From: Pseudotabrizicola sp.
GTDB taxonomy: Bacteria > Pseudomonadota > Alphaproteobacteria > Rhodobacterales > Rhodobacteraceae
Direction: 5' to 3'
Assembly (NCBI RefSeq): GCF_030684215.1
Contig: NZ_JAUXOV010000063.1
Span: 1-64,000, forward strand
DNA: 64,000 nucleotides
Notes under the pieces: generated by a model
Database searches by the model: none
Seen by the model: the letters and a program-made list of their open reading frames with translations, nothing else
What the model was told of the DNA's origin: nothing
In this document: positions 1 through 8,592 of the stretch, piece by piece
How positions within the stretch are numbered: the first letter of the stretch is position 1
How the letters are laid out: every line of letters begins with the position of its first letter
Program-made: the position numbers and the translations under genes

Positions 1-138
1 CGCGCGGTCGTGGACCGCATCATCACCAACCTCGGCGTGCTCGATGTCGTCCCCGGCGGCCTGAGACTCGTCGAACTGGCTGATGGCGTGACCGAAGCCG
101 ACCTGCGCGCCGCCACAGAGGCCACGATTGTCGACTGA
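1..138 (+). CDS. 3-oxoacid/acyl CoA-transferase subunit B, C-terminal fragment (truncated by window edge)
   Basis: Frame 1 reads RAVVDRIITNLGVLDVVPGGLRLVELADGVTEADLRAATEATIVD*, typical of the C-terminus of CoA-transferase subunit B. Confidence 0.75.
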   Translation, partial: RAVVDRIITNLGVLDVVPGGLRLVELADGVTEADLRAATEATIVD

Positions 139-421
139 GCCAACCCTTCGACGCGAGGATCACGGCTCAAAAGGCCGCTACGTCCTGACACAGAACGGGG
201 CGTAAGCCGAGATCACTTTCTCGGTCACCGCCCCGACCCTCATCATCGCCGATCATACCGGAGTGCCTGCCGCGCGGCGCGAGACCAGCGCGGAGGCAAC
301 CTTGGTCGAATACATGGTCCACGATGCCCGGGCGCGCGGCATAAAGATCGTGCCGCTTTGCCCCTTCGTGAACGCGCAGCGCAGGAAACACCCCGGATGG
401 GCTGACGCTTTCGCGACCTGA
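134..421 (+). pseudogene. Decayed NATD1/YidJ-like GNAT N-acetyltransferase remnant
   Basis: In-frame translation TEPTLRREDHGSKGRYVLTQNGA*AEITFSVTAPTLIIADHTGVPAARRETSAEATLVEYMVHDARARGIKIVPLCPFVNAQRRKHPGWADAFAT*; internal TAA at 203-205, no ATG start; not in the ORF track. Confidence 0.75.
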
Positions 422-423
422 CT

Positions 424-493
424 GCATTTTCTGTTCAAAAATATCCTCGGGGGGTGAGGAGCGTAAGCTCCGAGGGGGGCAGACAGCCCCCCT
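424..493 (-). terminator. Intergenic repeat/terminator copy 1 (GC hairpins plus conserved tail ATATTTTTGAACAGAAAATG on the minus strand)
   Basis: cattttctgttcaaaaatatcctcggggggtgaggagcgtaagctccgaggggggcagacagccccccttt; shares ~33 bp with 19077-19144; lies 3' of the lytic transglycosylase. Confidence 0.65.
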
Positions 494-532
494 TGCCACA
501 TCAGCCGCATGCACAGCTTTCGTCACCCCGTG

Positions 533-1417
533 TCAGCCGCCCGCCGAAATCACCTTGAACACGCATGGGTCCGTCACCAATTCGGGCGGCGTCAGACACA
601 GCCCCTGCGACACTTGCCACGCCGCAAGCACCTTGGGCACATAGTCGCGCGTCTCGGCATAGGGCGGGATGCCGTCATTGGCGCGCACCGCCCCTTCGCC
701 CGCGTTATAGGCGGCCAGCACCATCAACGGATCGCGGTTGAACTCTTTCAGCAGCCAGTTGAGATAGGCAACCCCGCCCTTGATGTTCTGCGCGGGGTCA
801 GTCGAATCGGTCACCCCAAAGCGCGAGGCCGTGGCCGGGATCAGTTGCATCAGCCCTTGCGCGCCCGCGTGCGACACCGCATCTGCGCGACCCGAACTTT
901 CCACCCCTATCACCGCCAGCACCAGCGCGGGCGACACATCGGTGCCGATTGTCGCGGCCAGAATGTGCTTGCCGTATTGTTCCGCGATGCCCTGCATATG
1001 CTGCAAGCGGGGGGCGGTCACCCCGGTGCCTTTTGGCCCCTTCGACAGCGTGGCCATCGCCAGCGGGAACCGGTCTGCCACAGCCCCCCGGCTGGTGGGC
1101 ACCGTTTGCCAGAACCAGTCATAGCTTGAAGATTTGGGAGCCACCTTTGCAAGTGCCCCCGGAGCGGCCACAGCACCCGCCACCGCCGTCACCGCATCAG
1201 GCTCGGGTGTCGGTTCGCGCGGTATGACCTTTGGCGCCAGCGCCAGCAGCCGTGCCTGTTCGGCCGGATCAATCTGGACAATCTTTCGTTTGCCCACACC
1301 TTCGCCGACCTTCACCCGCTTGAACGAGAAGTCGCGTTCCCCCGACAAACCTTCGGCCACGCCAGAGAGGGGCGCGAATCCGATGCCTGCGGCCAGTAGT
1401 CCTGCAATGAATCGCAT
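533..1417 (-). CDS. Lytic transglycosylase (SLT domain), secreted
   Basis: ESSGRADAVSHAGAQGLMQLIPATASRFGV...AYNAGEGAV motifs; N-terminal signal peptide. Confidence 0.88.
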   Translation of the reverse strand: MRFIAGLLAAGIGFAPLSGVAEGLSGERDFSFKRVKVGEGVGKRKIVQIDPAEQARLLALAPKVIPREPTPEPDAVTAVAGAVAAPGALAKVAPKSSSYDWFWQTVPTSRGAVADRFPLAMATLSKGPKGTGVTAPRLQHMQGIAEQYGKHILAATIGTDVSPALVLAVIGVESSGRADAVSHAGAQGLMQLIPATASRFGVTDSTDPAQNIKGGVAYLNWLLKEFNRDPLMVLAAYNAGEGAVRANDGIPPYAETRDYVPKVLAAWQVSQGLCLTPPELVTDPCVFKVISAGG

Positions 1418-1778
1418 CGCTGCTCGATGCCTGTCTGTTGTTTTTATTGCTTATACGTTTACACGAATCCGTCCTTCAAACCATCCATGGCTGCAAAACC
1501 GCTATCAAATCTGGCGAAATTGCCGCAATTGCCTTGGCTTTCACGGGAAGACCTCATGTTAGTAAAAAATTAAATTGTTAACTTTCATGCGCTTAACAAA
1601 AATCTTCATGAAATCTCTATCTGTCTGAAAAAGACCTGATCCGTGCCCAGATGTTGCCACCGTTGCAGGTGAAAACATGCTCATACCGAACGGAAGACGG
1701 AACGGAACAGAGGCCAGACCGAAGAAGAAGCCGAACGGTTGGAACAACCAAAAGCAACACGTGAAAGAGAGACATATC

Positions 1779-1970
1779 ATGACCCTTCTGAACATCTTCA
1801 AGAACTTCAAGAACGACGAATCCGGTGCTGTGACTGTTGACTGGGTGGTTCTGACCGCTGCTGTCGTCGGCTTGGGCCTGATCGTGATCAACGCTGCACG
1901 TCCTGCAATCGAGAACGCTGCAACCGTCATCGCTGGCGACATCGACGCTGCAACCGAGATCGGTCGCTGA
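1779..1970 (+). CDS. Flp/Fap-family type IVb pilin (63 aa), first copy
   Basis: MTLLNIFKNFKNDESGAVTVDWVVLTAAVVGLGLIVINAARPAIENAATVIAGDIDAATEIGR; prepilin G/AVTVDW motif; start chosen inside ORF 1677-1970, preceded by gaaagaga. Confidence 0.82.
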   Translation: MTLLNIFKNFKNDESGAVTVDWVVLTAAVVGLGLIVINAARPAIENAATVIAGDIDAATEIGR

Positions 1971-2017
1971 TCCTTTCATCGGAACCGGGCACACTGTGCT
2001 GCCCGCCTGATCTGAAG

Positions 2018-2049
2018 GGCGCGGACCGTTAATATGGTCCGCGCCTTTT
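2018..2049 (+). terminator. Intrinsic terminator after first pilin gene
   Basis: ggcgcggacc-gttaatat-ggtccgcgcc followed by tttt: perfect 10 bp stem. Confidence 0.8.
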
Positions 2050-2155
2050 GCAACCTTGGTGCCGCTGCCAGGCGCAGCCACCACCCGGGCCAGTCGTAGG
2101 CGGACTCGCCCCAGCAGGCCCTGCGCCCAGCGTAGTTTACACGGAGTGACCGAGA

Positions 2156-2359
2156 ATGCAGTTTCCCCGTCCATCAGATCGCTTCTCTATCGAGCGGTTT
2201 TCTGACTGCGAAGATGGTGCCGTGACCGTTGATTGGGTGGTATTGACCGCCGCGACAGTGGGTCTGGCACTTGGCCTGTTTTCGGTGATTACCGAAGGCC
2301 ACTTCATGCGGGCTGCGGAAGCGATCACCGCAGACATTGATGAAGCGGCTCGCCGGTAA
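2156..2359 (+). CDS. Second Flp-type pilin-like protein (67 aa)
   Basis: DGAVTVDWVVLTAATVGLALGLFSVI shares the GAVTVDWVVLTAA core with the first pilin. Confidence 0.75.
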   Translation: MQFPRPSDRFSIERFSDCEDGAVTVDWVVLTAATVGLALGLFSVITEGHFMRAAEAITADIDEAARR

Positions 2360-2417
2360 GATTCTGGCGGACTGCAAAGCAAAGGTCACTGGCTGCAGTT
2401 TTGCCGCCTGACCAAAG

Positions 2418-3275
2418 GTGGGAAAGGGTTTGGCCATGCGCGGCATGTTTGGACTAGTGCTCGTGGCGGGCGTCGCCTTGGCGGGCAGCGCGGTCTATTT
2501 GGCGAAAGGCTACATCGGCCAGACGCAGACGCAACTTGAACAAGAACGGCAACTGCGGGCCAAGGTTGGCCCGATTGTTCAGGTCTATGTTCTGAAAAAA
2601 ACCAAGAATTATGGCGATGAGCTAAAGGCCGAAGACGTGCAACTCGTCTACTGGCCAAAGAACTCGTTGCCCGATGGCGTTTTCATGGATGAAAAGACGC
2701 TCTTTCCGAGCGGGCTGAAAGAAAGCCGCTACATCCTTCGCCAGATGGATAAATTTGAACCCGTCGTTACGACCAAGGTCACCGATCCGGGGCAAGCCGC
2801 AGGTCTGACCGGGCAAATTGCCAGGGGTATGCGCGCCTTTGCTATCAAGGTCGATGTGGCTTCGGGCGTGTCCGGCTTTGTGCAGCCCGGCGACCGGGTC
2901 GATGTTTACTGGACCGGCGCAGTTGACGGCACCGGCGGCGAGTTGACCCGGCTGATCGAAAGTTCCACGCGGATCATCGCGGTCGACCAGCAGTCAGATG
3001 CCTCGGCCGGCGCAATGGTCGCCCGCACGGTGACAGTCGCCGCAACCCCGGAACAAGTGGCGCGGCTGGCACAGGCACAGGCCACTGGCCGCCTTGCCCT
3101 GTCGCTGGTCGGATCTGGCGATGATACGATTACCGAGACAATCGAAGTCAACAGCAGCGCGCTTTTGAACATTCAAAAGCAAGAAGTTGTGCATGTAGAA
3201 GCCGAGAAAGTCTGCACGATCATCCAGCGGAACGGCAACGAACGGGTCGAAGTGCCAATCCCCTGCACCAACTGA
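2418..3275 (+). CDS. cpaB: Flp pilus assembly protein CpaB (SAF domain)
   Basis: MRGMFGLVLVAGVALAGSAVYLAKGYI...YVLKKTKNYGDELKAEDV...FAIKVDVASGVSGFVQPGDRVDVYWT; start may be 2436. Confidence 0.87.
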   Translation: MGKGLAMRGMFGLVLVAGVALAGSAVYLAKGYIGQTQTQLEQERQLRAKVGPIVQVYVLKKTKNYGDELKAEDVQLVYWPKNSLPDGVFMDEKTLFPSGLKESRYILRQMDKFEPVVTTKVTDPGQAAGLTGQIARGMRAFAIKVDVASGVSGFVQPGDRVDVYWTGAVDGTGGELTRLIESSTRIIAVDQQSDASAGAMVARTVTVAATPEQVARLAQAQATGRLALSLVGSGDDTITETIEVNSSALLNIQKQEVVHVEAEKVCTIIQRNGNERVEVPIPCTN

Positions 3276-3292
3276 CCCCAAAAAACCAAGAC

Positions 3293-3319
3293 GGGCGGCA
3301 CCTTATCTGGTGGCCGCCC
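3293..3319 (+). terminator. Hairpin between cpaB and cpaC
   Basis: gggcggcacc-ttatct-ggtggccgccc; no strong T-run, so may be an mRNA processing or attenuation structure. Confidence 0.4.
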
Positions 3320-3478
3320 AATTGCGTTTAGCGACCTGTTGAGGGTTGTTGCATGTTATCCACATAAGCTTTGTCTAATAACTGTTTGATTCTTGCAAAA
3401 AATCGGCATTGCAGGCATCTTCACTGACAATACGGGCGAAAAGACCCGGAAAGAGGCGTGATCGAAAGGGCAGGTCAC

Positions 3479-4873
3479 ATGAACATGAACATACTTCTCA
3501 AGGTTGGCCTTATGGCCGCAGCCTTGGCCACGACGGCGCTGACCAGCGTCGCGTCGGCAGAAACCCTGAGGGTGATGCGTGGGTCTGTTTCCGCGCCGCT
3601 TCAGGTTCCGATGAACCGTGCCGTTGTGGTGGAGAGTGATACGCCGTTTGCGGAACTGTCCATCGCCAACCCTGGCATTGCCGACATCTCGACCCTGTCT
3701 GACAGGTCGATTTATGTGCTTGGCAAAACACCGGGCCGCACCACGCTGACGCTGTTGGGCCCTGATGGGCGACTGATTTCAAACGTCGATGTGCATGTCA
3801 CCCCCGATATCGCCGAATTCAAGGAACGCCTGCAACAGATCCTGCCGGGCGAACCCATCGAAGTACGTACCGCCAATGACGGCATCGTGCTGTCAGGCGT
3901 CGTGTCCTCCACCGCCAAACTTGACCGCGCGCTGGATCTGGCAAACCGCTATGCGCCCGAACGGGTGTCCAACCTGATGAGCGTTGGCGGCACCCAGCAG
4001 GTTATGCTCAAAGTCCGCTTCGCCGAAATGCAGCGCTCGGTCGCCAAAAACCTTGGCGTTTCACTCGCAGCGCAAGGCGGCAAAAAGATCGGGATCGCCG
4101 GCGAAACCGGCACCTGGCTGGCGGGCAACAATGGCATCGGCAACCCGATCACCACAGCGCCGGGCACCCGTGGCGCGCTTGGCCTTGGCTTCACCGCTGG
4201 GTCGGTGCAATTCGCCGTCCTGCTGGAAGCACTGGAATCCAAGGGCGTTGTCCGCACATTGGCCGAACCAAACCTGACCGCCCTTTCCGGGCAAGAAGCA
4301 CGGTTTCTGGGCGGTGGTGAATATCCCATTCCTGTGCTGACCAGCGACGGGGTAGTGATTGATTACAAACCCTTCGGTGTAGAACTGAACTTTACCCCCA
4401 CCGTGGTTGATGGCGACATCATCAACCTGCAGCTTAACGCCGCTGTGTCGTCGATTGACACCACGATCACGATTGAATCGGGCGGCTTCTCGATCAACGC
4501 CTTCAAGCGCCGCGAAACCTCGACCACGGTCGAGATGCGCGATGGTGAAAGTTTTGCGGTGGCCGGTCTGTTGCAAGACGATTTCCGCAACCTGAACAAC
4601 CAGTTGCCGTGGATTGGCGATGTGCCGATCCTTGGTGCGCTGTTCCGCAGTTCAGATTATCAGCGCAATCAGTCGGAACTGGTCATCATCATCACACCGC
4701 ATCTGGTAACGCCAACGCGGGGCGATGTTTATGCCCTGCCAACCGATCGTGTCCGCCTGCCAACCGAGCGTGAGTTTTTCCTGAACGGCATCGTCGCCAA
4801 TCCGCCACGCGGCGCGGCCGGTGAAGTGGCGCGTCAGGATTTCAGCACCTCTTACGGCTATGTGATGGAGTAA
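3479..4873 (+). CDS. cpaC: Flp pilus outer-membrane secretin CpaC/RcpA
   Basis: VMLKVRFAEMQRSVAKNLGV, VRTLAEPNLTALSGQEARFLGGGEYPIPV, ELVIIITPHLV secretin motifs; start placed at 3479 within ORF 3458-4873. Confidence 0.9.
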   Translation: MNMNILLKVGLMAAALATTALTSVASAETLRVMRGSVSAPLQVPMNRAVVVESDTPFAELSIANPGIADISTLSDRSIYVLGKTPGRTTLTLLGPDGRLISNVDVHVTPDIAEFKERLQQILPGEPIEVRTANDGIVLSGVVSSTAKLDRALDLANRYAPERVSNLMSVGGTQQVMLKVRFAEMQRSVAKNLGVSLAAQGGKKIGIAGETGTWLAGNNGIGNPITTAPGTRGALGLGFTAGSVQFAVLLEALESKGVVRTLAEPNLTALSGQEARFLGGGEYPIPVLTSDGVVIDYKPFGVELNFTPTVVDGDIINLQLNAAVSSIDTTITIESGGFSINAFKRRETSTTVEMRDGESFAVAGLLQDDFRNLNNQLPWIGDVPILGALFRSSDYQRNQSELVIIITPHLVTPTRGDVYALPTDRVRLPTEREFFLNGIVANPPRGAAGEVARQDFSTSYGYVME

Positions 4874-4877
4874 GCAG

Positions 4878-5534
4878 ATGCGCGTGACATCCACAGCCCT
4901 TGTGACGATCCTTTTAAGCACTGCACTGGCTTCGTGCACCGCACAGCCCGGTTTTGACAAACAACTGGGCTATGAGGTGGATGAAGGTGGTTTTGGTGCG
5001 GTGACCCGCAACAACACCGGCATCATGGCCGGTGAAATTGATGCGATGCAGCAACTGAACGTCCGTTTCCGGGCCGAAGTGCCCAGCACGGTCACCTTCG
5101 CCTTTAACAGTGCCGAACTGACACCTGAGGCACGGCGTGTGCTTGCGCAACAGGCAAACTGGATCAGACAGTTCCCTGAACTGCGCTTCTCTGTCTATGG
5201 CCACACCGATCTGGTCGGATCAAACAGCTATAACCAGGCACTGGGCAAGCGCCGGGCGCAAGCTGTGGTGTCATTCTTTGCGAGCCAGGGCATCAGTCGC
5301 AACCGGCTGGAGGCGCTGGTGTCTTTTGGCAAGACTCGCCCAGTTGTCGCAACCTCTGGCCCCGAGCAGGCAAACCGCCGCACCGTGACCGAGGTTGCAG
5401 GCTTCCACAAACGCAGCGGCACACTGCTGAACGGCAAATATGCCGAGGTGATCTTCCGCGAATACGTCGCTGGTGCCGTGCGCCCGCATCCTGCAAACAC
5501 AGTCATCACCACATCGGTCAATCCGGCCGACTGA
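4878..5534 (+). CDS. OmpA-family lipoprotein in the Tad locus (CpaD position)
   Basis: Lipobox LASC; VTFAFNSAELTPEARRVLAQQANWI...VYGHTDLVGSNSYNQALGKRRAQAV. Confidence 0.82.
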   Translation: MRVTSTALVTILLSTALASCTAQPGFDKQLGYEVDEGGFGAVTRNNTGIMAGEIDAMQQLNVRFRAEVPSTVTFAFNSAELTPEARRVLAQQANWIRQFPELRFSVYGHTDLVGSNSYNQALGKRRAQAVVSFFASQGISRNRLEALVSFGKTRPVVATSGPEQANRRTVTEVAGFHKRSGTLLNGKYAEVIFREYVAGAVRPHPANTVITTSVNPAD

Positions 5535-5577
5535 CAGACCGTTTGCTGCCGCAGCTTGCCTGCGGAAGATTGTTTTC

Positions 5578-5606
5578 AAAAGGGGGCAGGATTTCTGCCC
5601 CCTTTT
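5578..5606 (+). terminator. Intrinsic terminator
   Basis: aaaagggggcag-gattt-ctgccccctttt, perfect stem plus T-run. Confidence 0.82.
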
Positions 5607-5827
5607 GCATAAAACATCCGGCAACCGCCATGAGTGTTGACAGGTTCGCCAAATATCAAAGAATCACGATCTTTTAGCCCCAATCCTGCCACCATTCCCC
5701 ATCATTTCTATCCTCAATGGAAACAGTCGCGGGTATGTCCCGCACGGGTCCGATGCAGTTTTTTATGGTGCTGTCGTCTGTCGGCACCCTGCGTCATGGC
5801 CCGTCTTCTGGAAGGACAAGAGGCGAG

Positions 5828-7099
5828 ATGACGAGCGTGGCAACCCTTCAACCCGATCCGGCGCCGATCGTAGCCTGCACGATTTCGCGGGATGTGCAGA
5901 ACTTTGAGCTGCTGATCGACGACATGGAAAACGCACTTGGCGAAAGCTGGGGCGATCTTTCGTTTGATGATGCCTTGGTGTTCATGGGCCAGCCGGAAGC
6001 CGCCACGCTCGAATTCGTCGCCATCGCAGTCGATGCCGAGGACGAAGCGGACCTGACGCGGATTTCTGAAATCATCCGCACCGCCAAGGCGCGAGAGATC
6101 AAGGTGGTGCTGATCGCCGATCAACTCAGCCCGATTGCATTGCACCAGCTGCTGCGGCTTGGGGCCGATGATTTTGTGCCCTATCCGCTGCCAGACGGCG
6201 CATTGGACGAAGCGATTGAACGGCTTCGCCAGCCGGCCCCTCCCCCTGCGCCGATTGCCGCCCCCCCCGAAGACGAGGTCGAAGCCGTCGCCACACCAAA
6301 ATTCAAGGCCAAAGGGGATCGCGAAGGCGTTGTTCTACCGGTCCACGGGCTTGCCGGCGGGTCTGGGTCTTCGACTTTTGCCGTGAACTTGGCTTGGGAA
6401 CTGGCGACGCTTTCAAAAACCGACGCGCCTCGCGTCTGTCTGTTGGATCTGGATTTCCAATATGGCTCGGCGGCCACCTATCTGGACCTGCCGCGCAAGG
6501 AAATCGTGTTCGAGGTATTGTCTGATACCGCCAATATCGACAGTGACACTTTCTTGCAGTCGATGCTTACATTCAACGACCGGCTGCACGTCTTTACCGC
6601 GCCCGCCGACATGCTGCCGCTCGATATCCTTGGGCCCGACGAAATTGGCCGGATCATTGATATGGCGGCGGCAAATTTCGATTATGTCATCATCGACATG
6701 CCCAAAACCATCGTGGCCTGGACCGAATCGGTTCTCACCCGCGCGCATGTCTATTTCGCGCTAATGGAACTTGATCTGCGCTCGGCTCAGAACATCCTGC
6801 GTCTGGTTCGTGCGTTGAAAGCCGAAGCCCTGCCGCATGAAAAACTGCGCTATGTGCTGAACCGCGCGCCAAAATTTACCGACCTCTCTGGCAAAAGCCG
6901 CGTCAAGCGCATGGCTGAAAGCCTCGACATCGTGATCGAAGTGCAACTGCCAGACGGCAGCGCGCAGGTGACACAGGCCAACGACCACGGCCTGCCGCTT
7001 GCAGAAACCAGCGCAAAGAATCCGCTGCGCAAGGAAATTCAAAAACTCGCCAAATCGCTGCACGACCTGAATAAGGGCGTCGAGGCGGGCAAAGCGTAA
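5828..7099 (+). CDS. cpaE: Pilus assembly protein CpaE (MinD/ParA-like)
   Basis: Receiver-like N-terminus, GLAGGSGSSTFAVNLAWELA, VCLLDLDFQYGSAATYLDL; start chosen at MTSVATLQ inside ORF 5717-7099. Confidence 0.85.
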   Translation: MTSVATLQPDPAPIVACTISRDVQNFELLIDDMENALGESWGDLSFDDALVFMGQPEAATLEFVAIAVDAEDEADLTRISEIIRTAKAREIKVVLIADQLSPIALHQLLRLGADDFVPYPLPDGALDEAIERLRQPAPPPAPIAAPPEDEVEAVATPKFKAKGDREGVVLPVHGLAGGSGSSTFAVNLAWELATLSKTDAPRVCLLDLDFQYGSAATYLDLPRKEIVFEVLSDTANIDSDTFLQSMLTFNDRLHVFTAPADMLPLDILGPDEIGRIIDMAAANFDYVIIDMPKTIVAWTESVLTRAHVYFALMELDLRSAQNILRLVRALKAEALPHEKLRYVLNRAPKFTDLSGKSRVKRMAESLDIVIEVQLPDGSAQVTQANDHGLPLAETSAKNPLRKEIQKLAKSLHDLNKGVEAGKA

Positions 7100-7120
7100 T
7101 CGGGCCAAGGGGGCTATACG

Positions 7121-8581
7121 ATGTTTTCGCGATTCAAAAAACCAGATGCAGGCCCAGCACCAACCGGGCTGAAACCTGTCACCTCAACGGGCCCGGTGGC
7201 CCCGGTTGCCGCCTCGGTGCCAAAGCCGGTCGCCGTTATTGCGCGCCCCGGCCCCACCCCTCCGCCGCCCAAAACGCCTGCCGAGGCCCTGGCATCGGAC
7301 AAGGAAAAAAAGCGCAAAGACAAGCTGATGGAGCTCAAGGTCGAGCTGCACAAGCGCTTGCTTGATAACCTGAACCTTTCAGCGCTGGAAAAGGCGTCCG
7401 AGGCGAACCTGAAACAGGAAATCGCCTCTATCACCGCCGAAGCGCTGGAGGAGATGAACGTCGCGCTAAACGCACAAGACCGCCAGATCCTGCATCAGGA
7501 ATTGTATGACGAAGTCATGGGCCTTGGTCCGCTGGAAACACTGCTGAAAGATGAAACCGTCAACGATATTCTGGTGAACGGCCCCAAGCGAATCTTTGTT
7601 GAACGCGCGGGCAAGCTGACGCTGACCGACATCACCTTCAAGGATGAACGCCACCTTCTGCGGATCATCGACAAGATTGTATCCGCCGTGGGCCGTCGCG
7701 TCGATGAATCGAACCCCTATTGCGACGCGCGCCTTGCCGATGGCTCGCGCTTCAACTGTATGGTGCCGCCGGTGGCGGTGGACGGATCGCTGGTGTCGAT
7801 CCGTAAGTTCAAGAAGGATAAGCTGGGCATCCCCGATCTGGTGCGGTTCGGTGCCTTTACCGAAGAAATGGCGGCCTATCTGCAAGCCGCCGTGTCCACC
7901 CGGCTTAACATCATCGTGTCGGGCGGCACCGGATCGGGGAAGACCACGACGTTGAACGCGCTGTCGTCGTTCATCGACAATGCCGAGCGGGTGCTGACCA
8001 TCGAAGACACCGCCGAATTGCAGCTGCAACAGGTGCATGTGGGCCGGATGGAAAGCCGCCCGCCAAACGTTGAAGGCAAAGGTGCGGTCACCCAGCGTGA
8101 CTGCTTGCGCAACGCGCTGCGGATGCGACCGGACCGGATCATCGTGGGGGAAACCCGCGGCGAGGAAGTGATCGACATGTTGCAGGCCATGAATACCGGC
8201 CACGACGGATCCATGACCACGATCCACGCCAACTCGGCGCGCGATGGCATCAGCCGTCTGGAAAACATGATCGCCATGTCCGGCATTGAAATGCCGATCA
8301 AGGCCATGCGCAGCCAGATCTCATCCGCTGTGAACCTGATCGTGCAGGCCAGCCGTTTGCAGGACGGCTCGCGTCGGATGACCTCGATCACCGAAATTAC
8401 CGGGATGGAAGGCGAGGTGATCTCGATGCAGGAAATCTTCCGCTACGAACGACTTGGCACTGAATCCAACGGCAAGATCATCGGTCGCTTCAACGCCACC
8501 GGCATCCGTTCCGCCTATTCCGACCGATTCCGCCAGTGGGGCTATGACCTGCCGGCATCCATTTACGAGCCGATTGTCTAG
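7121..8581 (+). CDS. cpaF: Tad secretion ATPase CpaF/TadA
   Basis: [18 protein letters not shown] Walker [52 protein letters not shown]. Confidence 0.95.
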   Translation: MFSRFKKPDAGPAPTGLKPVTSTGPVAPVAASVPKPVAVIARPGPTPPPPKTPAEALASDKEKKRKDKLMELKVELHKRLLDNLNLSALEKASEANLKQEIASITAEALEEMNVALNAQDRQILHQELYDEVMGLGPLETLLKDETVNDILVNGPKRIFVERAGKLTLTDITFKDERHLLRIIDKIVSAVGRRVDESNPYCDARLADGSRFNCMVPPVAVDGSLVSIRKFKKDKLGIPDLVRFGAFTEEMAAYLQAAVSTRLNIIVSGGTGSGKTTTLNALSSFIDNAERVLTIEDTAELQLQQVHVGRMESRPPNVEGKGAVTQRDCLRNALRMRPDRIIVGETRGEEVIDMLQAMNTGHDGSMTTIHANSARDGISRLENMIAMSGIEMPIKAMRSQISSAVNLIVQASRLQDGSRRMTSITEITGMEGEVISMQEIFRYERLGTESNGKIIGRFNATGIRSAYSDRFRQWGYDLPASIYEPIV

Positions 8582-8592
8582 GGGGCAGCACT

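Noticed and set aside
167-526. Minus-strand ORFs 167-526 and 253-510
   Set aside because: Antisense to a recognisable GNAT pseudogene and to the terminator repeat; no plausible protein family.
509-1129. Plus-strand 206-aa ORF
   Set aside because: Arg/His/Gln-rich antisense shadow of the lytic transglycosylase gene, typical of high-GC coding DNA.
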